The notes under the pieces: generated by a model
The model's database searches: none
What the model was told of the DNA's origin: nothing
What the model saw: only the letters and a program-made list of their open reading frames with translations
In this document: piece after piece, positions 52,819-61,546 of the stretch
Position numbering within the stretch: position 1 is the stretch's first letter
Layout: each line of letters begins with the position of its first letter
NCBI GenBank assembly: GCA_027620075.1
Contig: JAQCEY010000003.1
Location: 1 to 64,000 of the forward strand
Length of the DNA stretch: 64,000 bases
Direction: 5' to 3'
From: Pseudomonadota bacterium
GTDB taxonomy: Bacteria; Pseudomonadota; Alphaproteobacteria; Rickettsiales; UBA6187
Position numbers and translations under genes: made by a program

Positions 52819-52863
52819 GTCATCCCCCGAATTTGCAAAGCAAATTATAGGGGGATCTCATTT
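52819..52863. repeat. Partial GTCAT-type palindromic repeat
   Basis: GTCATCCCCCGAATTTGCAA...ATAGGGGGATCTCATTT, with the hairpin CCCCC...GAATTTGC-AAA-GCAAATT...GGGGG. It matches the left half of the 26985-27066 element, including the preceding TTTTCAACAATGCT. No right end (ATGAC) is seen, so it is truncated. It lies between the convergent fliJ-like and Rap1a/Tai-like genes and could also terminate transcription. Confidence 0.7.
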
Positions 52864-52880
52864 GAAATTATAGAGAAGGG

Positions 52881-53327
52881 CTAATCACATTTATATTTTT
52901 CCCTTAGAGCCATAATCGTAGCCTCAGGTGCGGATATATTGAGGTCGTTTTTAGGATTTTTAGTCCATTCTAAGAACACTTTGGCAAGATCATGTGCCGA
53001 TATGTCTTCCGGAATACACGTTTTGGTATTAGCCTTTTCTGCTTGAAGTATTATCAATATCCCGCCTATCCCGAAAAAATAACCGTTACATGAGGCTCTT
53101 TTTGCAATGTTTTCCGTAGTATTGAACACATTCTCGAAGTGATGCTGGCAAGATGCGTATATATCCCCCGCCCTTACTATAGGAGCCGTTTTAGGCTCGG
53201 ATTTCAACGGCTGTTCGGAGGTTATTACATCGTCCTTTACCGCACGCCCCTCATCAGCAACCGCCTTTTCTCCATAGACAAAAGTAGATATTATCAAAAA
53301 TAATGACGATAGTATTATGGTTCTCAT
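52881..53327 (-). CDS. Rap1a/Tai-like secreted protein
   Basis: A 148-residue protein with signal peptide MRTIILSSLFLIISTFVYG. The C-terminal 100 residues show the Rap1a/Tai4 pattern: YASCQHHF, CNGYFFGIGGILIILQ, the cysteine-proline motif TCIPEDISAHDLAKVFLEWT, a KNPKNDLNISAPEATIMALRE helix and a final KYKC. This fold includes type VI amidase immunity proteins, but many homologues occur without toxin neighbours, as here. A 42-codon frame is coupled upstream with a 4-base overlap. Confidence 0.68.
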   Translation of the reverse strand: MRTIILSSLFLIISTFVYGEKAVADEGRAVKDDVITSEQPLKSEPKTAPIVRAGDIYASCQHHFENVFNTTENIAKRASCNGYFFGIGGILIILQAEKANTKTCIPEDISAHDLAKVFLEWTKNPKNDLNISAPEATIMALREKYKCD

Positions 53328-53452
53328 TTTTCGGATTCCTGTTTTTTTTGTGTAGTTTTCCTTCTAAGGAGGTTCTTACGCAAATTTTCCGCAGACCTTG
53401 ATGATTGCGGTTGTTTTTTATTAATATTATTATCTTTTATAACTTTTGTCAT
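53324..53452 (-). CDS. Small basic protein (42 aa) coupled to the Rap1a/Tai-like gene
   Basis: A 42-codon frame from ATG 53452: MTKVIKDNNINKKQPQSSRS, then AENLRKNLLRRKTTQKKQES and EK. Its TGA overlaps the ATG of the following gene (ATGA), an arrangement usual for real coupled genes. AAGG lies about ten bases upstream of its start. It is highly basic with a short helical centre (ENLRKNLLRRK), with no homology recognised. It may be a small nucleic-acid-binding peptide, or simply a leader for coupling. Confidence 0.5.
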   Translation of the reverse strand: MTKVIKDNNINKKQPQSSRSAENLRKNLLRRKTTQKKQESEK

Positions 53453-53579
53453 AAAATGCTTGCCTTAATTATTAAGATGTGGCAAATTTCCGCCCCTTAA
53501 AGAATTATAGTTTATAAAAAAATAATATAAATATCTTTTTATAATAATAATTTATATTAGTTAAAAAAGCATTAAGATA

Positions 53580-53654
53580 GCCGCAGTAGCTCAGGGGTAG
53601 AGCACGTCATTGGTAATGACGGGGTCGGGAGTTCAATTCTCCCCTGTGGCACCA
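53580..53654 (+). tRNA. tRNA-Thr (anticodon GGT)
   Basis: A complete 75-base cloverleaf with encoded CCA. Acceptor GCCGCAG pairs with CTGTGGC (one G-T pair), the D arm is GCTC...GAGC, the anticodon arm CGTCA-TTGGTAA-TGACG gives GGT, and the T arm is GGGAG-TTCAATT-CTCCC. It reads ACC/ACU codons. The 3' side opens into the accessory stretch with the interrupted AlbA-type gene. Confidence 0.97.
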
Positions 53655-54044
53655 TTTTATAAGTATTATAAAATAATGTGTTGATAGCCCCGTCAACGCC
53701 CCACCCAAAATTACAATTTTTAGCTTATGCCTATTTTACGCCTAATGTAACCCTTGCGTAAATTTGTTATTTAATCAATTTCTTTTAACTTGTTTTGTTT
53801 GGCTTGGTAGCCATCTAGTGCCTTTTTGGTTAATATGAAAGTTTTTTATAATTACGTTGTTTATCAAATAAGAATCATATAAAGTCAGAATCGAAGTTGT
53901 TGCATTTATCCCCTTTATATCAGTGCTTTAGCTCGGTAATGGCTTTTTCTGAACGGAGTATGGTTGCTTAGTTTATCAAATAACCATCAAATAAGATTTA
54001 GTGCTTTATGGTATAAAAAAATATAATATATGGAATGGGTAATG
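53655..54044. other. Non-coding stretch downstream of tRNA-Thr
   Basis: 390 AT-rich bases with no convincing gene. It contains an inverted repeat TTTACGC (53735-53741) / GCGTAAA (53756-53762) and a 13-base direct repeat GTTTATCAAATAA at 53859-53871 and 53971-53983, the second followed by a further ATCAAATAAG. No copy of the tRNA 3' end was found, so an attachment site cannot be shown. Degraded remains of an inserted element are possible. Confidence 0.4.
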
Positions 54045-55508
54045 TTAAGCCCAGAAAGGTATATATTTAACATGCTTGCGAGAGGTGTTGTCTGGGTCTG
54101 ATGGCTTTATAAATCCTTTCTTTAACGTGTCGGATATAATACGCGAAACTATTGCCTGATTCTTTTGTTCAATGCCAAAGCGTTCTCTAAGTGAGGAGTT
54201 TGTCATTAATTGATTTGATTCTTGGCACAAGCAAGCATGCCAATAACAAGCTCTAATTTTTTCTTCTTTATTCATTTTCGTCAGCGCTTTATATGCGTAA
54301 ATAGTTATTCTGGTATGGTTTTGTTCAACTGAAAACTTTGGAGCCGGCAATTGTACTTTTTCAATTTCAAATAATACTTTATCGATTCCAGTTCCTCGTT
54401 CCTCGCAAATATTTATACGTCTCATGAATCTTGCTAGTATTTCATTTCTTGATTGTGGTGGGGAGTCTAAGAATCTATCCGTATCTATTAGAGGAACTCC
54501 GGGATTTGTAATTTCAATTCGGTCTTGGAATATTTCTACCATTGGACCGGTTCCACTTATAGTAAAGTTTTGGTGAATTAATGCATTTGCTACAAGTTCT
54601 CTTATTGCTAATTCTGGGTAAGTCTTGACTTCTTTTCTAAGTGCTTGACCAATAATTTCATTGCTTGGTAACTTGTCATTTATAAAGGATATAATATTCT
54701 CAAAACCTACTGCTTACCCCTTCTTTCCAACTTGTTCTTTGGTTGTTTGTACCCTGTTATTTCCATCATAAATTATTACCCGAATTGATTTTCTACTCAG
54801 GTGATCAAAGCTGTTTAAATCTTTAGCCGGTAGAACTCCGCCTAAATTAGTTATATGGTATTTGTTTTTGCTTTTTTTTATTAATTTTTCTTGCTCAAGG
54901 CATTCAAGAATACGACTCTTATTTTCAGGTAAGTTTTGACCTGTTAATTCAAAATATTTAGGATAGTCTAAAAGTGATAAAATATCATCATTAGTTAAGT
55001 CTTTTGCAGCAAGCCCCTTTTCAAAAACTATTTGTTTTGATTGCTCCCACAATGTGCGTTCTTTTTCCGGATACTCCTGTAATTTTTTCTTATAACTACC
55101 AATTCTTATATAGGACGTATCTTTAAATCGAACAGGCTGATGCCATGCCGGAGGTATTTCAATAATTACAACCGGCTTTTCTTCAAATAAGAACTCATGA
55201 ATTGTAAAATCAATACGAGGAGTAAGTAAATTCATAAGCCAACTTTCTAACTCTTGGTTGCCTACTTTTTCTTGAGACGGCTTAAATTTAGTTCCACATA
55301 TATTGTGACTGCTATCGTCAATTCCAAATATTAAATAACCGGCTTCTTTTTTATGAAGTGCTGCTGAATTAGACAATGCAGAAATGTACTCTCCCATTTC
55401 ATCATTACGACACTTGCCTTCTTTAAATTCTAACCATTCACTTTCTTTAGGTAAACTAATGAAACTTTTTATTAGGTATCTTAATGAGGGCAAGGATATA
55501 TTTGACAT
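54045..55508 (-). pseudogene. AlbA_2/ATP-binding transcriptional-regulator-like gene with one in-frame stop
   Basis: A gene of 488 codons for an AlbA_2 (Slfn-like) domain protein with a C-terminal GHKL-like/winged-helix part, interrupted by a single TAA at 54714-54716. Before the stop, 264 residues carry the AlbA_2 domain (ESEWLEFKEGK, SAALHKKEAGYLIFGIDD, FKDTSYIRIGSYKK). After it the same frame stays open for 57 codons (AVGFENIISFINDKLPSNEI ... YPELAIRELVANALIHQNF) and runs to 54045 (GTGIDKVLFEIEKVQLPAP). The stop stands where relatives have a tyrosine (K-K-G-Y-A-V-G-F), so one base change suffices. No other lesion is visible, indicating a recent nonsense mutation, a sequencing error or readthrough. 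It lies 12 bases after ydbL, in an accessory setting beside tRNA-Thr. Confidence 0.8.
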
Positions 55509-55520
55509 ATTTCTAAATAA

Positions 55521-55847
55521 TCACTTTTGCAACCACTTGCCTTCGGCTGACTGATAATATTCGGAAGCCTGAAGTTTTTCATATAACTTTTTTGCGGCAA
55601 GGGTTTCTACAACGTCCAGAGGCTGACCGTTTTCGGCGGAAATATTCTTATATGCTTCTTTGCGTTTTGCGTTTATCTCCTCTACAAGTGATGTAACCTC
55701 ATCACCTGATTTTACCGCACCGATATAGCCGTTATTTTGCTCACCGACCAAACCGTTTGTCTTTGCGGTGGCAAGGTCTAGAGCATTTGCCATATTTGCG
55801 GACAATAAAACCGTAACTGCAACTATAAAATTTCTAACTATGTTCAT
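55521..55847 (-). CDS. ydbL: YdbL-family (DUF1318) periplasmic protein
   Basis: A 108-residue secreted protein with signal peptide MNIVRNFIVAVTVLLSANMA (cleavage near NALA). The DUF1318 pattern is clear: AKTNGLVGEQNNGYIGAV, EEINAKRKEAYKNISAENGQ and the ending SAEGKWLQK. It is the third gene of ydbH-ynbE-ydbL. ATG 55847 is chosen because AAAGGAG lies just upstream; the longer frame overlaps ynbE. YdbL is thought to assist YdbH-dependent phospholipid transport to the outer membrane. Confidence 0.88.
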   Translation of the reverse strand: MNIVRNFIVAVTVLLSANMANALDLATAKTNGLVGEQNNGYIGAVKSGDEVTSLVEEINAKRKEAYKNISAENGQPLDVVETLAAKKLYEKLQASEYYQSAEGKWLQK

Positions 55848-55860
55848 TTGTATTTCTCCT

Positions 55861-56049
55861 TTAGAAAATATCCGAGTTAGACATTGCTTTTTCAAGATCC
55901 TTCTCAATCTCAACTTTGACCCTGTGGTCAATGTTAATGTTAAGGTTTATCTCGATAGGCTTGTCGGGTGCCTGAAATTTTACTTCATGCTTTGTACATG
56001 CAAGCGTAAAAACCATGAGCGTTAATGTGATATATTTTAATAGGTTCAT
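55861..56049 (-). CDS. ynbE: YnbE-like lipoprotein
   Basis: A 62-residue lipoprotein with lipobox FTLAC (lipidated C18). The mature part VKFQAPDKPIEINLNINIDH fits YnbE (beta-strand with alternating I/N residues), which joins YdbH at the outer membrane to complete the lipid bridge. It starts 4 bases after ydbH and ends 13 before ydbL. A member too short for many gene finders but well supported by context. Confidence 0.88.
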   Translation of the reverse strand: MNLLKYITLTLMVFTLACTKHEVKFQAPDKPIEINLNINIDHRVKVEIEKDLEKAMSNSDIF

Positions 56050-56053
56050 TTTA

Positions 56054-57364
56054 TTACCTGTTCTGTTTATATTGCGATATATCGTCCAGTCCCAGCATAG
56101 AACTTATCGACTCTATAACATCTCCACGGAAATTAATATTAAGATTAACTACCGCCCCATTATATACTTTCGGGTTATTTCCCCGAAGCTTTGCACTTAT
56201 TTCCGGCTTACCGTCATGTTGACCTGTAATTAACTTTAAGTCATCATACATAAAATTTTTCAATAAATCACTTGTATTTTTTACCTGTTCGACATTTTGC
56301 GGTAATGCACCCAGATGTTTTTCACTTAATGACAAAATACCGTCGGTGAGGTTGTACATACTAGCCCCTTCAAAACTAAAGCCTTTTGAGTTTTTTCTTA
56401 TAGGAATTGTTCCCGACATATTACCTGTAGCCTTCACGGTTTCATCATCTTTTAAAACGAACTTTAATAATTTTTCTAGCGAAACGGAATTTATATCGAC
56501 CTTTGTTTCAAAGTTCTTTTTATCAAGAGGTAGTTTTGCAACGGACAGGCTACCTTCGGCAATATCGGCTTTTATGTTCTTGGCGTAAGTGCCTGTATTA
56601 TTGCTTACCAGCATTCCTTTAATAGCAAACATTTTGTGTTTAGCATTTATCTGAAGCTCCAGACCAGAAGACGCCAAAGAGCCTTTGGCTGAAACGGAAA
56701 CAGGCAGCCATATTACCGGAGTTCGCTCGTTCTTGTCTAAAGATATTTTATTTATAGCGGCATCTATAATATAAAACTGCTCGCCCGTTGTTAAAGATAA
56801 CACCGCCCCTTCAATATTATATGACCTGTTATTTGCTAGTATATTACCTGATTTCAAAGTAGCTGTTAGCAATCGTGATTCGGTATTTATTTCGGCTTTG
56901 ATAATAAAATTGGCGGTTATGTGCTTTTTATCCTTGTATATAATCCGGATTTCATCTGCCTTGATGGTTTTAAAGGGTATCTTTGCGAAAATATCAGGTG
57001 ATGGAATTTTTTTAAAAATATCGCCCTGTTCGCCTGAAGGCTTGTCACCTGATCGGATTATATATGTGAAGCTGCTAAGTTCTATAGTATCAAAATTAAG
57101 GTTAGCGGCTTCCTTTATGTTGTAACTAATATTGATATCGGGAATAAATATTTCAGGTTCCATATCTATACGCAAATCGGATATCTTTATCCCCGTTAAC
57201 GATACATCTGTTATTTTAAAATCACCGATGGGAATATTCATGGCTTGCAGCTTGTCACGCACGACTTCTGCAACCCATATTTTCCAAGGCATGGTAAAAT
57301 AGGCAGTGACCGAAATGCCGGATAAGACTATAATAGCAATGAATAAAAATTTTAAAAAACGCAT
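56054..57364 (-). CDS. ydbH: YdbH-family AsmA-like protein, short form
   Basis: A 436-residue AsmA/TamB-like protein. An N-terminal membrane anchor (about residues 4-24) precedes a long beta-rich repetitive region; the C-terminal part has GNMSGTIPIRKNSKGFSFEG, YNLTDGILSLSEKHLG, NFMYDDLKLITGQHDGKPEI and GNNPKVYNGAVVNLNINFRG, matching the YdbH C-terminal domain. E. coli YdbH is about twice as long, so a single monomer would hardly span the periplasm; the bridge may be short or assisted. First gene of ydbH-ynbE-ydbL and functionally parallel to tamB in this window. Confidence 0.83.
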   Translation of the reverse strand: MRFLKFLFIAIIVLSGISVTAYFTMPWKIWVAEVVRDKLQAMNIPIGDFKITDVSLTGIKISDLRIDMEPEIFIPDINISYNIKEAANLNFDTIELSSFTYIIRSGDKPSGEQGDIFKKIPSPDIFAKIPFKTIKADEIRIIYKDKKHITANFIIKAEINTESRLLTATLKSGNILANNRSYNIEGAVLSLTTGEQFYIIDAAINKISLDKNERTPVIWLPVSVSAKGSLASSGLELQINAKHKMFAIKGMLVSNNTGTYAKNIKADIAEGSLSVAKLPLDKKNFETKVDINSVSLEKLLKFVLKDDETVKATGNMSGTIPIRKNSKGFSFEGASMYNLTDGILSLSEKHLGALPQNVEQVKNTSDLLKNFMYDDLKLITGQHDGKPEISAKLRGNNPKVYNGAVVNLNINFRGDVIESISSMLGLDDISQYKQNR

Positions 57365-57469
57365 ATAATGACTTTACGCTAATATTTTTAATATTTTAAG
57401 TATAATTTTTTCATTTTTATTATAGAGTTCAGCCTTTAAATGTACAACAGCGTAGAAATATGGTAGTTA

Positions 57470-57934
57470 GTGGAAAATACAGAAAATAATATCAATTTAA
57501 AAAAGTACAACCTCCTGTTTGCCGTGACATATGGGGCGGGTATAGCATTTATCAATATACTTTCTCAGGTTTTTGATATTGATTCCGGGAGTTTTGCCGA
57601 TAATGTTATTATGATGGGCTGCATATATTTTGTTGCAGGTAGATTTTTCAATGATGAACAAAGGCTGCCTGATAAAACCGAACGTAAGAAATTGGTGATA
57701 GCCAACCTGATTATCAGCACGTTGATATCACTTGTTATACTGCTTTTTATAATATTACTGAGTCCTGACGGAGAACAGCTTTGGGGCTATATATTGAAAA
57801 TATTAGTTAGTATAAGCATTTTTGCATGGGTAATGATAATAAGTTTAGTAGTTTTATTTTACTATTTTTTACTGACATTCTTATATTTTATTTCAGGGAA
57901 AATATTGATGAAACAAAAAAATAAAGATAGTTAA
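57470..57934 (+). CDS. Small four-helix membrane protein
   Basis: A 154-residue protein with four hydrophobic segments (about 14-33, 43-57, 78-98 and 107-140). The spacing and the motif near helix 2 (FVAGRFFNDEQRLPDKTERK) loosely resemble the ABZJ_00895 family of unknown function. The start is GTG 57470. It stands alone between ydbH (divergent) and priA, with a palindromic repeat after its stop. Confidence 0.5.
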   Translation: MENTENNINLKKYNLLFAVTYGAGIAFINILSQVFDIDSGSFADNVIMMGCIYFVAGRFFNDEQRLPDKTERKKLVIANLIISTLISLVILLFIILLSPDGEQLWGYILKILVSISIFAWVMIISLVVLFYYFLLTFLYFISGKILMKQKNKDS

Positions 57935-57967
57935 AGTTATGCCGGATATTCTATAAATTAATATACC

Positions 57968-58038
57968 GTCATTCACCGACTTGACCGGTGAGTCCATAAT
58001 TGCATAAAATAGATTCGCCGACTAAATCGGCGAATGAC
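57968..58038. repeat. GTCAT-bounded palindromic repeat with two hairpins
   Basis: A 71-base intergenic element from GTCATTC to GAATGAC. Left hairpin CACCG-ACTTGAC-CGGTG, right hairpin ATTCGCCGA-CTAAA-TCGGCGAAT. The middle CCATAATTGCATAAAATAGA is single-stranded. It fits the pattern of paired hairpins in the other GTCAT elements although the stem sequences differ. Confidence 0.7.
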
Positions 58039-58121
58039 ACTATTTGAAAGACAAATTTTTGACCTGTAAAGCATATAGTCACTTTAAGATACTCAATAAA
58101 AAAACAACAAACACGGAACTT

Positions 58122-60293
58122 ATGCAAACTAATCTGGTAAAAGTACTCTTTCCCCTGTTCTTGCCCGAACCGCTTACATATAGCGTGCCTACCGATATTA
58201 ATATCAAAGAAGGGGATTTTGTTCAGGCAAGTATTAGTAATAAATCCTTAATCGGGGTTGTGTGGCAAACCGATATTTCCGATTCGGGCAAATATAAAAT
58301 AAAACCTATAAATAAAAAACTCAATGCCGGAGCGTTATCACCCGATTTAATGAAATTCATAGATTGGGTAGCAGACTATACCTTATCAGGAAAAGGCATG
58401 GTGCTGAAAATGGCTATGAGCAGCCCTAAAGCACTGGAAGATGAAAAGCAGATAACCGCTTATGAGATTAACAAACAGGCTTTAAGTGATATAAAAATCA
58501 GTAAACACGGAATGCGGGTAATAAGCCTTTTAAATGAGGCGGGCGTGCCTCTGACAGCAGGTGAAATTGAAGAACAGGCAACTGTCGGAAAATCAGTCAT
58601 AAAAACACTTGTTGATAAAGGGGCTATGCAAATAACCCTGATAGAGCCAAAGCGGGATATTCCCCATATCTCAAAACTTGACATAAACCTTTCGGCTAGC
58701 CAGCAAATTGCCGCTGATGAGCTATGTAAAAAAGTACAGGCACAGAAATTCAGTGCAACATTGTTAGACGGCGTTACAGGCTCAGGCAAAACGGAAGTAT
58801 ATTTTTCAGCAATAGAGCAGGCATTGCAGATAGAAGGCTCGCAAATTTTGATAATGCTGCCTGAAATAGCACTTACAACACAGATAGTACACCGTTTTGA
58901 ACAAAAATTCGGCTTTGAGCCGACTCAGTGGCATTCAGGGTTGACTCTCACACGCAAAGAAAAGAACTGGCGTGACATATCACACGGCAGGGCAAGGCTT
59001 ATTATAGGCGCACGCTCGGCATTGTTCCTACCATATACGAATTTGAGGGCAATAATAGTCGATGAGGAACATGACGGCTCTTACAAGCAGGAGGAGGGAG
59101 TAATATACCACGCAAGGGATATGGCGGTTGTGCGTGCCGGTATAGAAAAATGCCCCGTAATACTGGCATCTGCCACACCTTCAATTGAAACGGTAGAAAA
59201 TGTCAGGTCAGGTAAATATTCTGTTTTAAAACTTGATTCACGTTTTGGGGAAGCCGTTATGCCCGATATTAAAATAGTTGATATGCGGCAGGAAAAATTA
59301 AGGGCGGGTAAGTGGATATCATCATTTTTAAAGGAGCAGCTTGCACAGAACATAATAGCAGGCAGGCAATCACTGTTATTTTTAAACAGGAGGGGATACG
59401 CACCGCTGACTCTTTGCCGTGAATGCGGATACCGATTTAAATGCCCCGATTGCTCAAGCTGGCTGGTAGAGCATAAAAGCTTCAAAAAGCTGATGTGCCA
59501 TCATTGCGGGTTCAATCGGCATATACCCGAACAATGCCCTGAGTGTCTAAAGGAAGATAAACTTGTCTCCTGTGGTCCGGGGGTGGAAAGGATAGTTGAG
59601 GAATTACAGGACTTCTTTCCGACGGCGAGGATTTGCCTTATGACGGGTGATAATATCACGAGTTCTAAGCAGGTATCCGAAGTTCTAAGGTCAATTGCCG
59701 ATGGCGAGGTAGATATAATTGTAGGGACGCAGGTCATAGCTAAAGGACATCACTTCCCGAAACTTACGCATGTTGGTGTGATAGATGCCGATTTGGGGCT
59801 TGAAGGCGGAGACCTTAGAGCCTCCGAACAGACATATCAGTTATTGCAGCAGGTAGCAGGCAGGGCAGGGCGTGAAAAACAAAAAGGCACGGTCATAATG
59901 CAAAGCTATATGCCCGATAATTCGGTAATGAAGTCACTTTCCACAGGCAGCCGTGACGATTTTATAAATACCGAGATACAAAGCCGCATGAAAACGAAAA
60001 TGCCCCCATATTCAAGGCTGGCTTCCATAATAATATCCGGCAAGAATGAAAGACTTACCCAAAATATTGCAAAGGCAATCGTCAAAGCCGCCCCCCTACA
60101 GGATAAAGTTAGGGTTATGGGACCTGTGCCTGCAACCATATATATGCTGCGAGGCAATTACCGTTTCCGCATTCTGGTAAAAACCATGCGTAATATTAAT
60201 ATCCAAAAATGGATATCCAAACTGCTATCACAAGTAAAAACCCCTGCATCTGTTACCGTTAAAGTAGACATCGACCCTTATAGTTTTATGTAG
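58122..60293 (+). CDS. priA: Primosomal helicase PriA
   Basis: Superfamily 2 helicase that restarts stalled replication forks. ATG 58122 (MQTNLVKVLFPLFLPEPLTY) gives 723 residues with the expected N-terminal DNA-binding domain. Walker A is LLDGVTGSGKTEVYFSAIEQ, Walker B is AIIVDEEHDGSYKQE, and the zinc-binding region has eight cysteines in CRECGYRFKCPDC and CHHCGFNRHIPEQCPEC. GTQVIAKGHHFP and the C-terminal AGRAGREKQKGTVIMQSY are canonical. An in-frame extension to 58044 is not supported by the family. Confidence 0.95.
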   Translation: MQTNLVKVLFPLFLPEPLTYSVPTDINIKEGDFVQASISNKSLIGVVWQTDISDSGKYKIKPINKKLNAGALSPDLMKFIDWVADYTLSGKGMVLKMAMSSPKALEDEKQITAYEINKQALSDIKISKHGMRVISLLNEAGVPLTAGEIEEQATVGKSVIKTLVDKGAMQITLIEPKRDIPHISKLDINLSASQQIAADELCKKVQAQKFSATLLDGVTGSGKTEVYFSAIEQALQIEGSQILIMLPEIALTTQIVHRFEQKFGFEPTQWHSGLTLTRKEKNWRDISHGRARLIIGARSALFLPYTNLRAIIVDEEHDGSYKQEEGVIYHARDMAVVRAGIEKCPVILASATPSIETVENVRSGKYSVLKLDSRFGEAVMPDIKIVDMRQEKLRAGKWISSFLKEQLAQNIIAGRQSLLFLNRRGYAPLTLCRECGYRFKCPDCSSWLVEHKSFKKLMCHHCGFNRHIPEQCPECLKEDKLVSCGPGVERIVEELQDFFPTARICLMTGDNITSSKQVSEVLRSIADGEVDIIVGTQVIAKGHHFPKLTHVGVIDADLGLEGGDLRASEQTYQLLQQVAGRAGREKQKGTVIMQSYMPDNSVMKSLSTGSRDDFINTEIQSRMKTKMPPYSRLASIIISGKNERLTQNIAKAIVKAAPLQDKVRVMGPVPATIYMLRGNYRFRILVKTMRNINIQKWISKLLSQVKTPASVTVKVDIDPYSFM

Positions 60294-60397
60294 CCGGAAT
60301 ATCTAACACTTCCCAAATAAAACTAATAATTTAAAAAATGATTTTTTCAGTTATTATTATGTAAATGTTCAATTTAAATAATACCGACTAAATATTA

Positions 60398-61069
60398 ATG
60401 TCTATAGAAAGTGATATAATTGACGGCAAGGTTGAAAGTGTCGTAAGGCAAATCCCCCATCTTGAGGACGGTCGTATCGGGTCGTTATTTTTGTTCGCCG
60501 TTACTTTTGAGCAGGAAGAAATAGCCACCGGACTGCTTGAGGCAAGGTCGGCGGCTATCGACCCACGTATAGTTGAAGAGATATTCAAAGCCGCCGCCGT
60601 ACATAATGAAGCCGAGCTGGTCAGAAAAATAATCAAGCAGTGTGGTGATAAGCTAACAAAAACAACAATGCTGGACGCTGCCAAAATGGCTGCTGTAGAA
60701 CGCAACATCAAGGTCATTAAGATTATCGCAGAAGAAGGGCATCTTGATGACTATATCAACAAAGAAGATGAGGAAAATCCGCATCTACTTAAAATAGCGG
60801 TAGATACCGGGGACTATTTTTTTATAGAAAAACTTCTCGAACTTCCTGAGATGGAAGTTGATTTCCACCACATAGCCTACGCTGAAAAACGCGGTCAGCA
60901 TCGAATGTCGGAATTGCTAAAACTGTTCAGGACAAAAGAAACAAAAAAATATGATATGATGGATACGGTATATGATTACGAAAAGGATCTGGTTGCCGTA
61001 GGACCGCACATGCAGGCCGAGCTTGAAAGGCGCAAGCGGGTATTGTCGCAGTCACGTTATAGGTTATAA
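60398..61069 (+). CDS. Ankyrin-like alpha-solenoid protein
   Basis: A 223-residue cytosolic protein built of helical pairs that resemble diverged ankyrin units, such as NEAELVRKIIKQCGDKLTKT, AAVERNIKVIKIIAEEGHLD and VDTGDYFFIEKLLELPEMEV. The C-terminus is charged and basic (ELERRKRVLSQSRYRL). No catalytic motif is seen. It stands between priA and rpmE on the same strand. The second such protein in the window, though far smaller than the 31-34 kb one; a scaffold or partner-binding role is likely. Confidence 0.6.
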   Translation: MSIESDIIDGKVESVVRQIPHLEDGRIGSLFLFAVTFEQEEIATGLLEARSAAIDPRIVEEIFKAAAVHNEAELVRKIIKQCGDKLTKTTMLDAAKMAAVERNIKVIKIIAEEGHLDDYINKEDEENPHLLKIAVDTGDYFFIEKLLELPEMEVDFHHIAYAEKRGQHRMSELLKLFRTKETKKYDMMDTVYDYEKDLVAVGPHMQAELERRKRVLSQSRYRL

Positions 61070-61122
61070 TAACTCTTGATTATAGTAAAAAATAGTGTAT
61101 AAACACACCCCTTATATGAATT

Positions 61123-61139
61123 GTCCATGAAAAATGGAC
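61123..61139 (+). promoter_or_regulatory. Hairpin in the rpmE 5' leader
   Basis: GTCCAT-GAAAA-ATGGAC, a perfect six-pair stem with a five-base loop, ends four bases before the AGGAG ribosome-binding site (61143-61147) of rpmE. It could bind L31 or another factor for autogenous control, or simply stabilise the message. No compensating change can be checked here. Confidence 0.4.
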
Positions 61140-61153
61140 GCTAGGAGAATAAG

Positions 61154-61438
61154 ATGAAACAAGACATACATCCCGATTATCACGAGATAACAGTAAAAAT
61201 GACTAACGGTACCACTTTCAAGACCCGTTCCACTTACGGTAAAAAAGGTGATACTTTGCAGCTTGATATTGACATAAACACTCACCCTGCATGGACGGGC
61301 GGTACGGCTGTTCTTAACAAGAAAGCAGGTCGTGTTGCCGACTTCAATAAGAAATTCGGTAATATTAGCTTCTCTACCAAGAAGCAAGCAGCGAGTGCGA
61401 ATAATGCCGAAAGTGCGGAAGGCGAATCAGAAAAATAG
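61154..61438 (+). CDS. rpmE: 50S ribosomal protein L31
   Basis: A 94-residue type A L31 of the zinc-free (C-minus) class: [20 protein letters not shown], then [20 protein letters not shown] and [20 protein letters not shown]. The CxxC pair of zinc-binding L31 is absent. A Ser/Ala/Glu-rich C-terminal tail extends beyond the usual end. AGGAG precedes the ATG and a hairpin lies just upstream. Confidence 0.93.
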   Translation: MKQDIHPDYHEITVKMTNGTTFKTRSTYGKKGDTLQLDIDINTHPAWTGGTAVLNKKAGRVADFNKKFGNISFSTKKQAASANNAESAEGESEK

Positions 61439-61546
61439 TTCCGTAAATAATAATATTACGGCTGTCAACTTTCCGACCCACCCGAACTATAGTGCCGAGA
61501 AAAAGTTACTATAATTTCGTATATCATACTGAATCAATTTTAGTTA

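Noticed and set aside
52881-53327. Type VI secretion immunity gene
   Set aside because: The fold fits Rap1a/Tai, but no amidase effector or type VI gene is nearby, so the specific role is not claimed.
54045-54542. A separate 165-residue gene
   Set aside because: It is the continuation of the upstream AlbA-type frame beyond a single stop, with its ATG inside the conserved domain.
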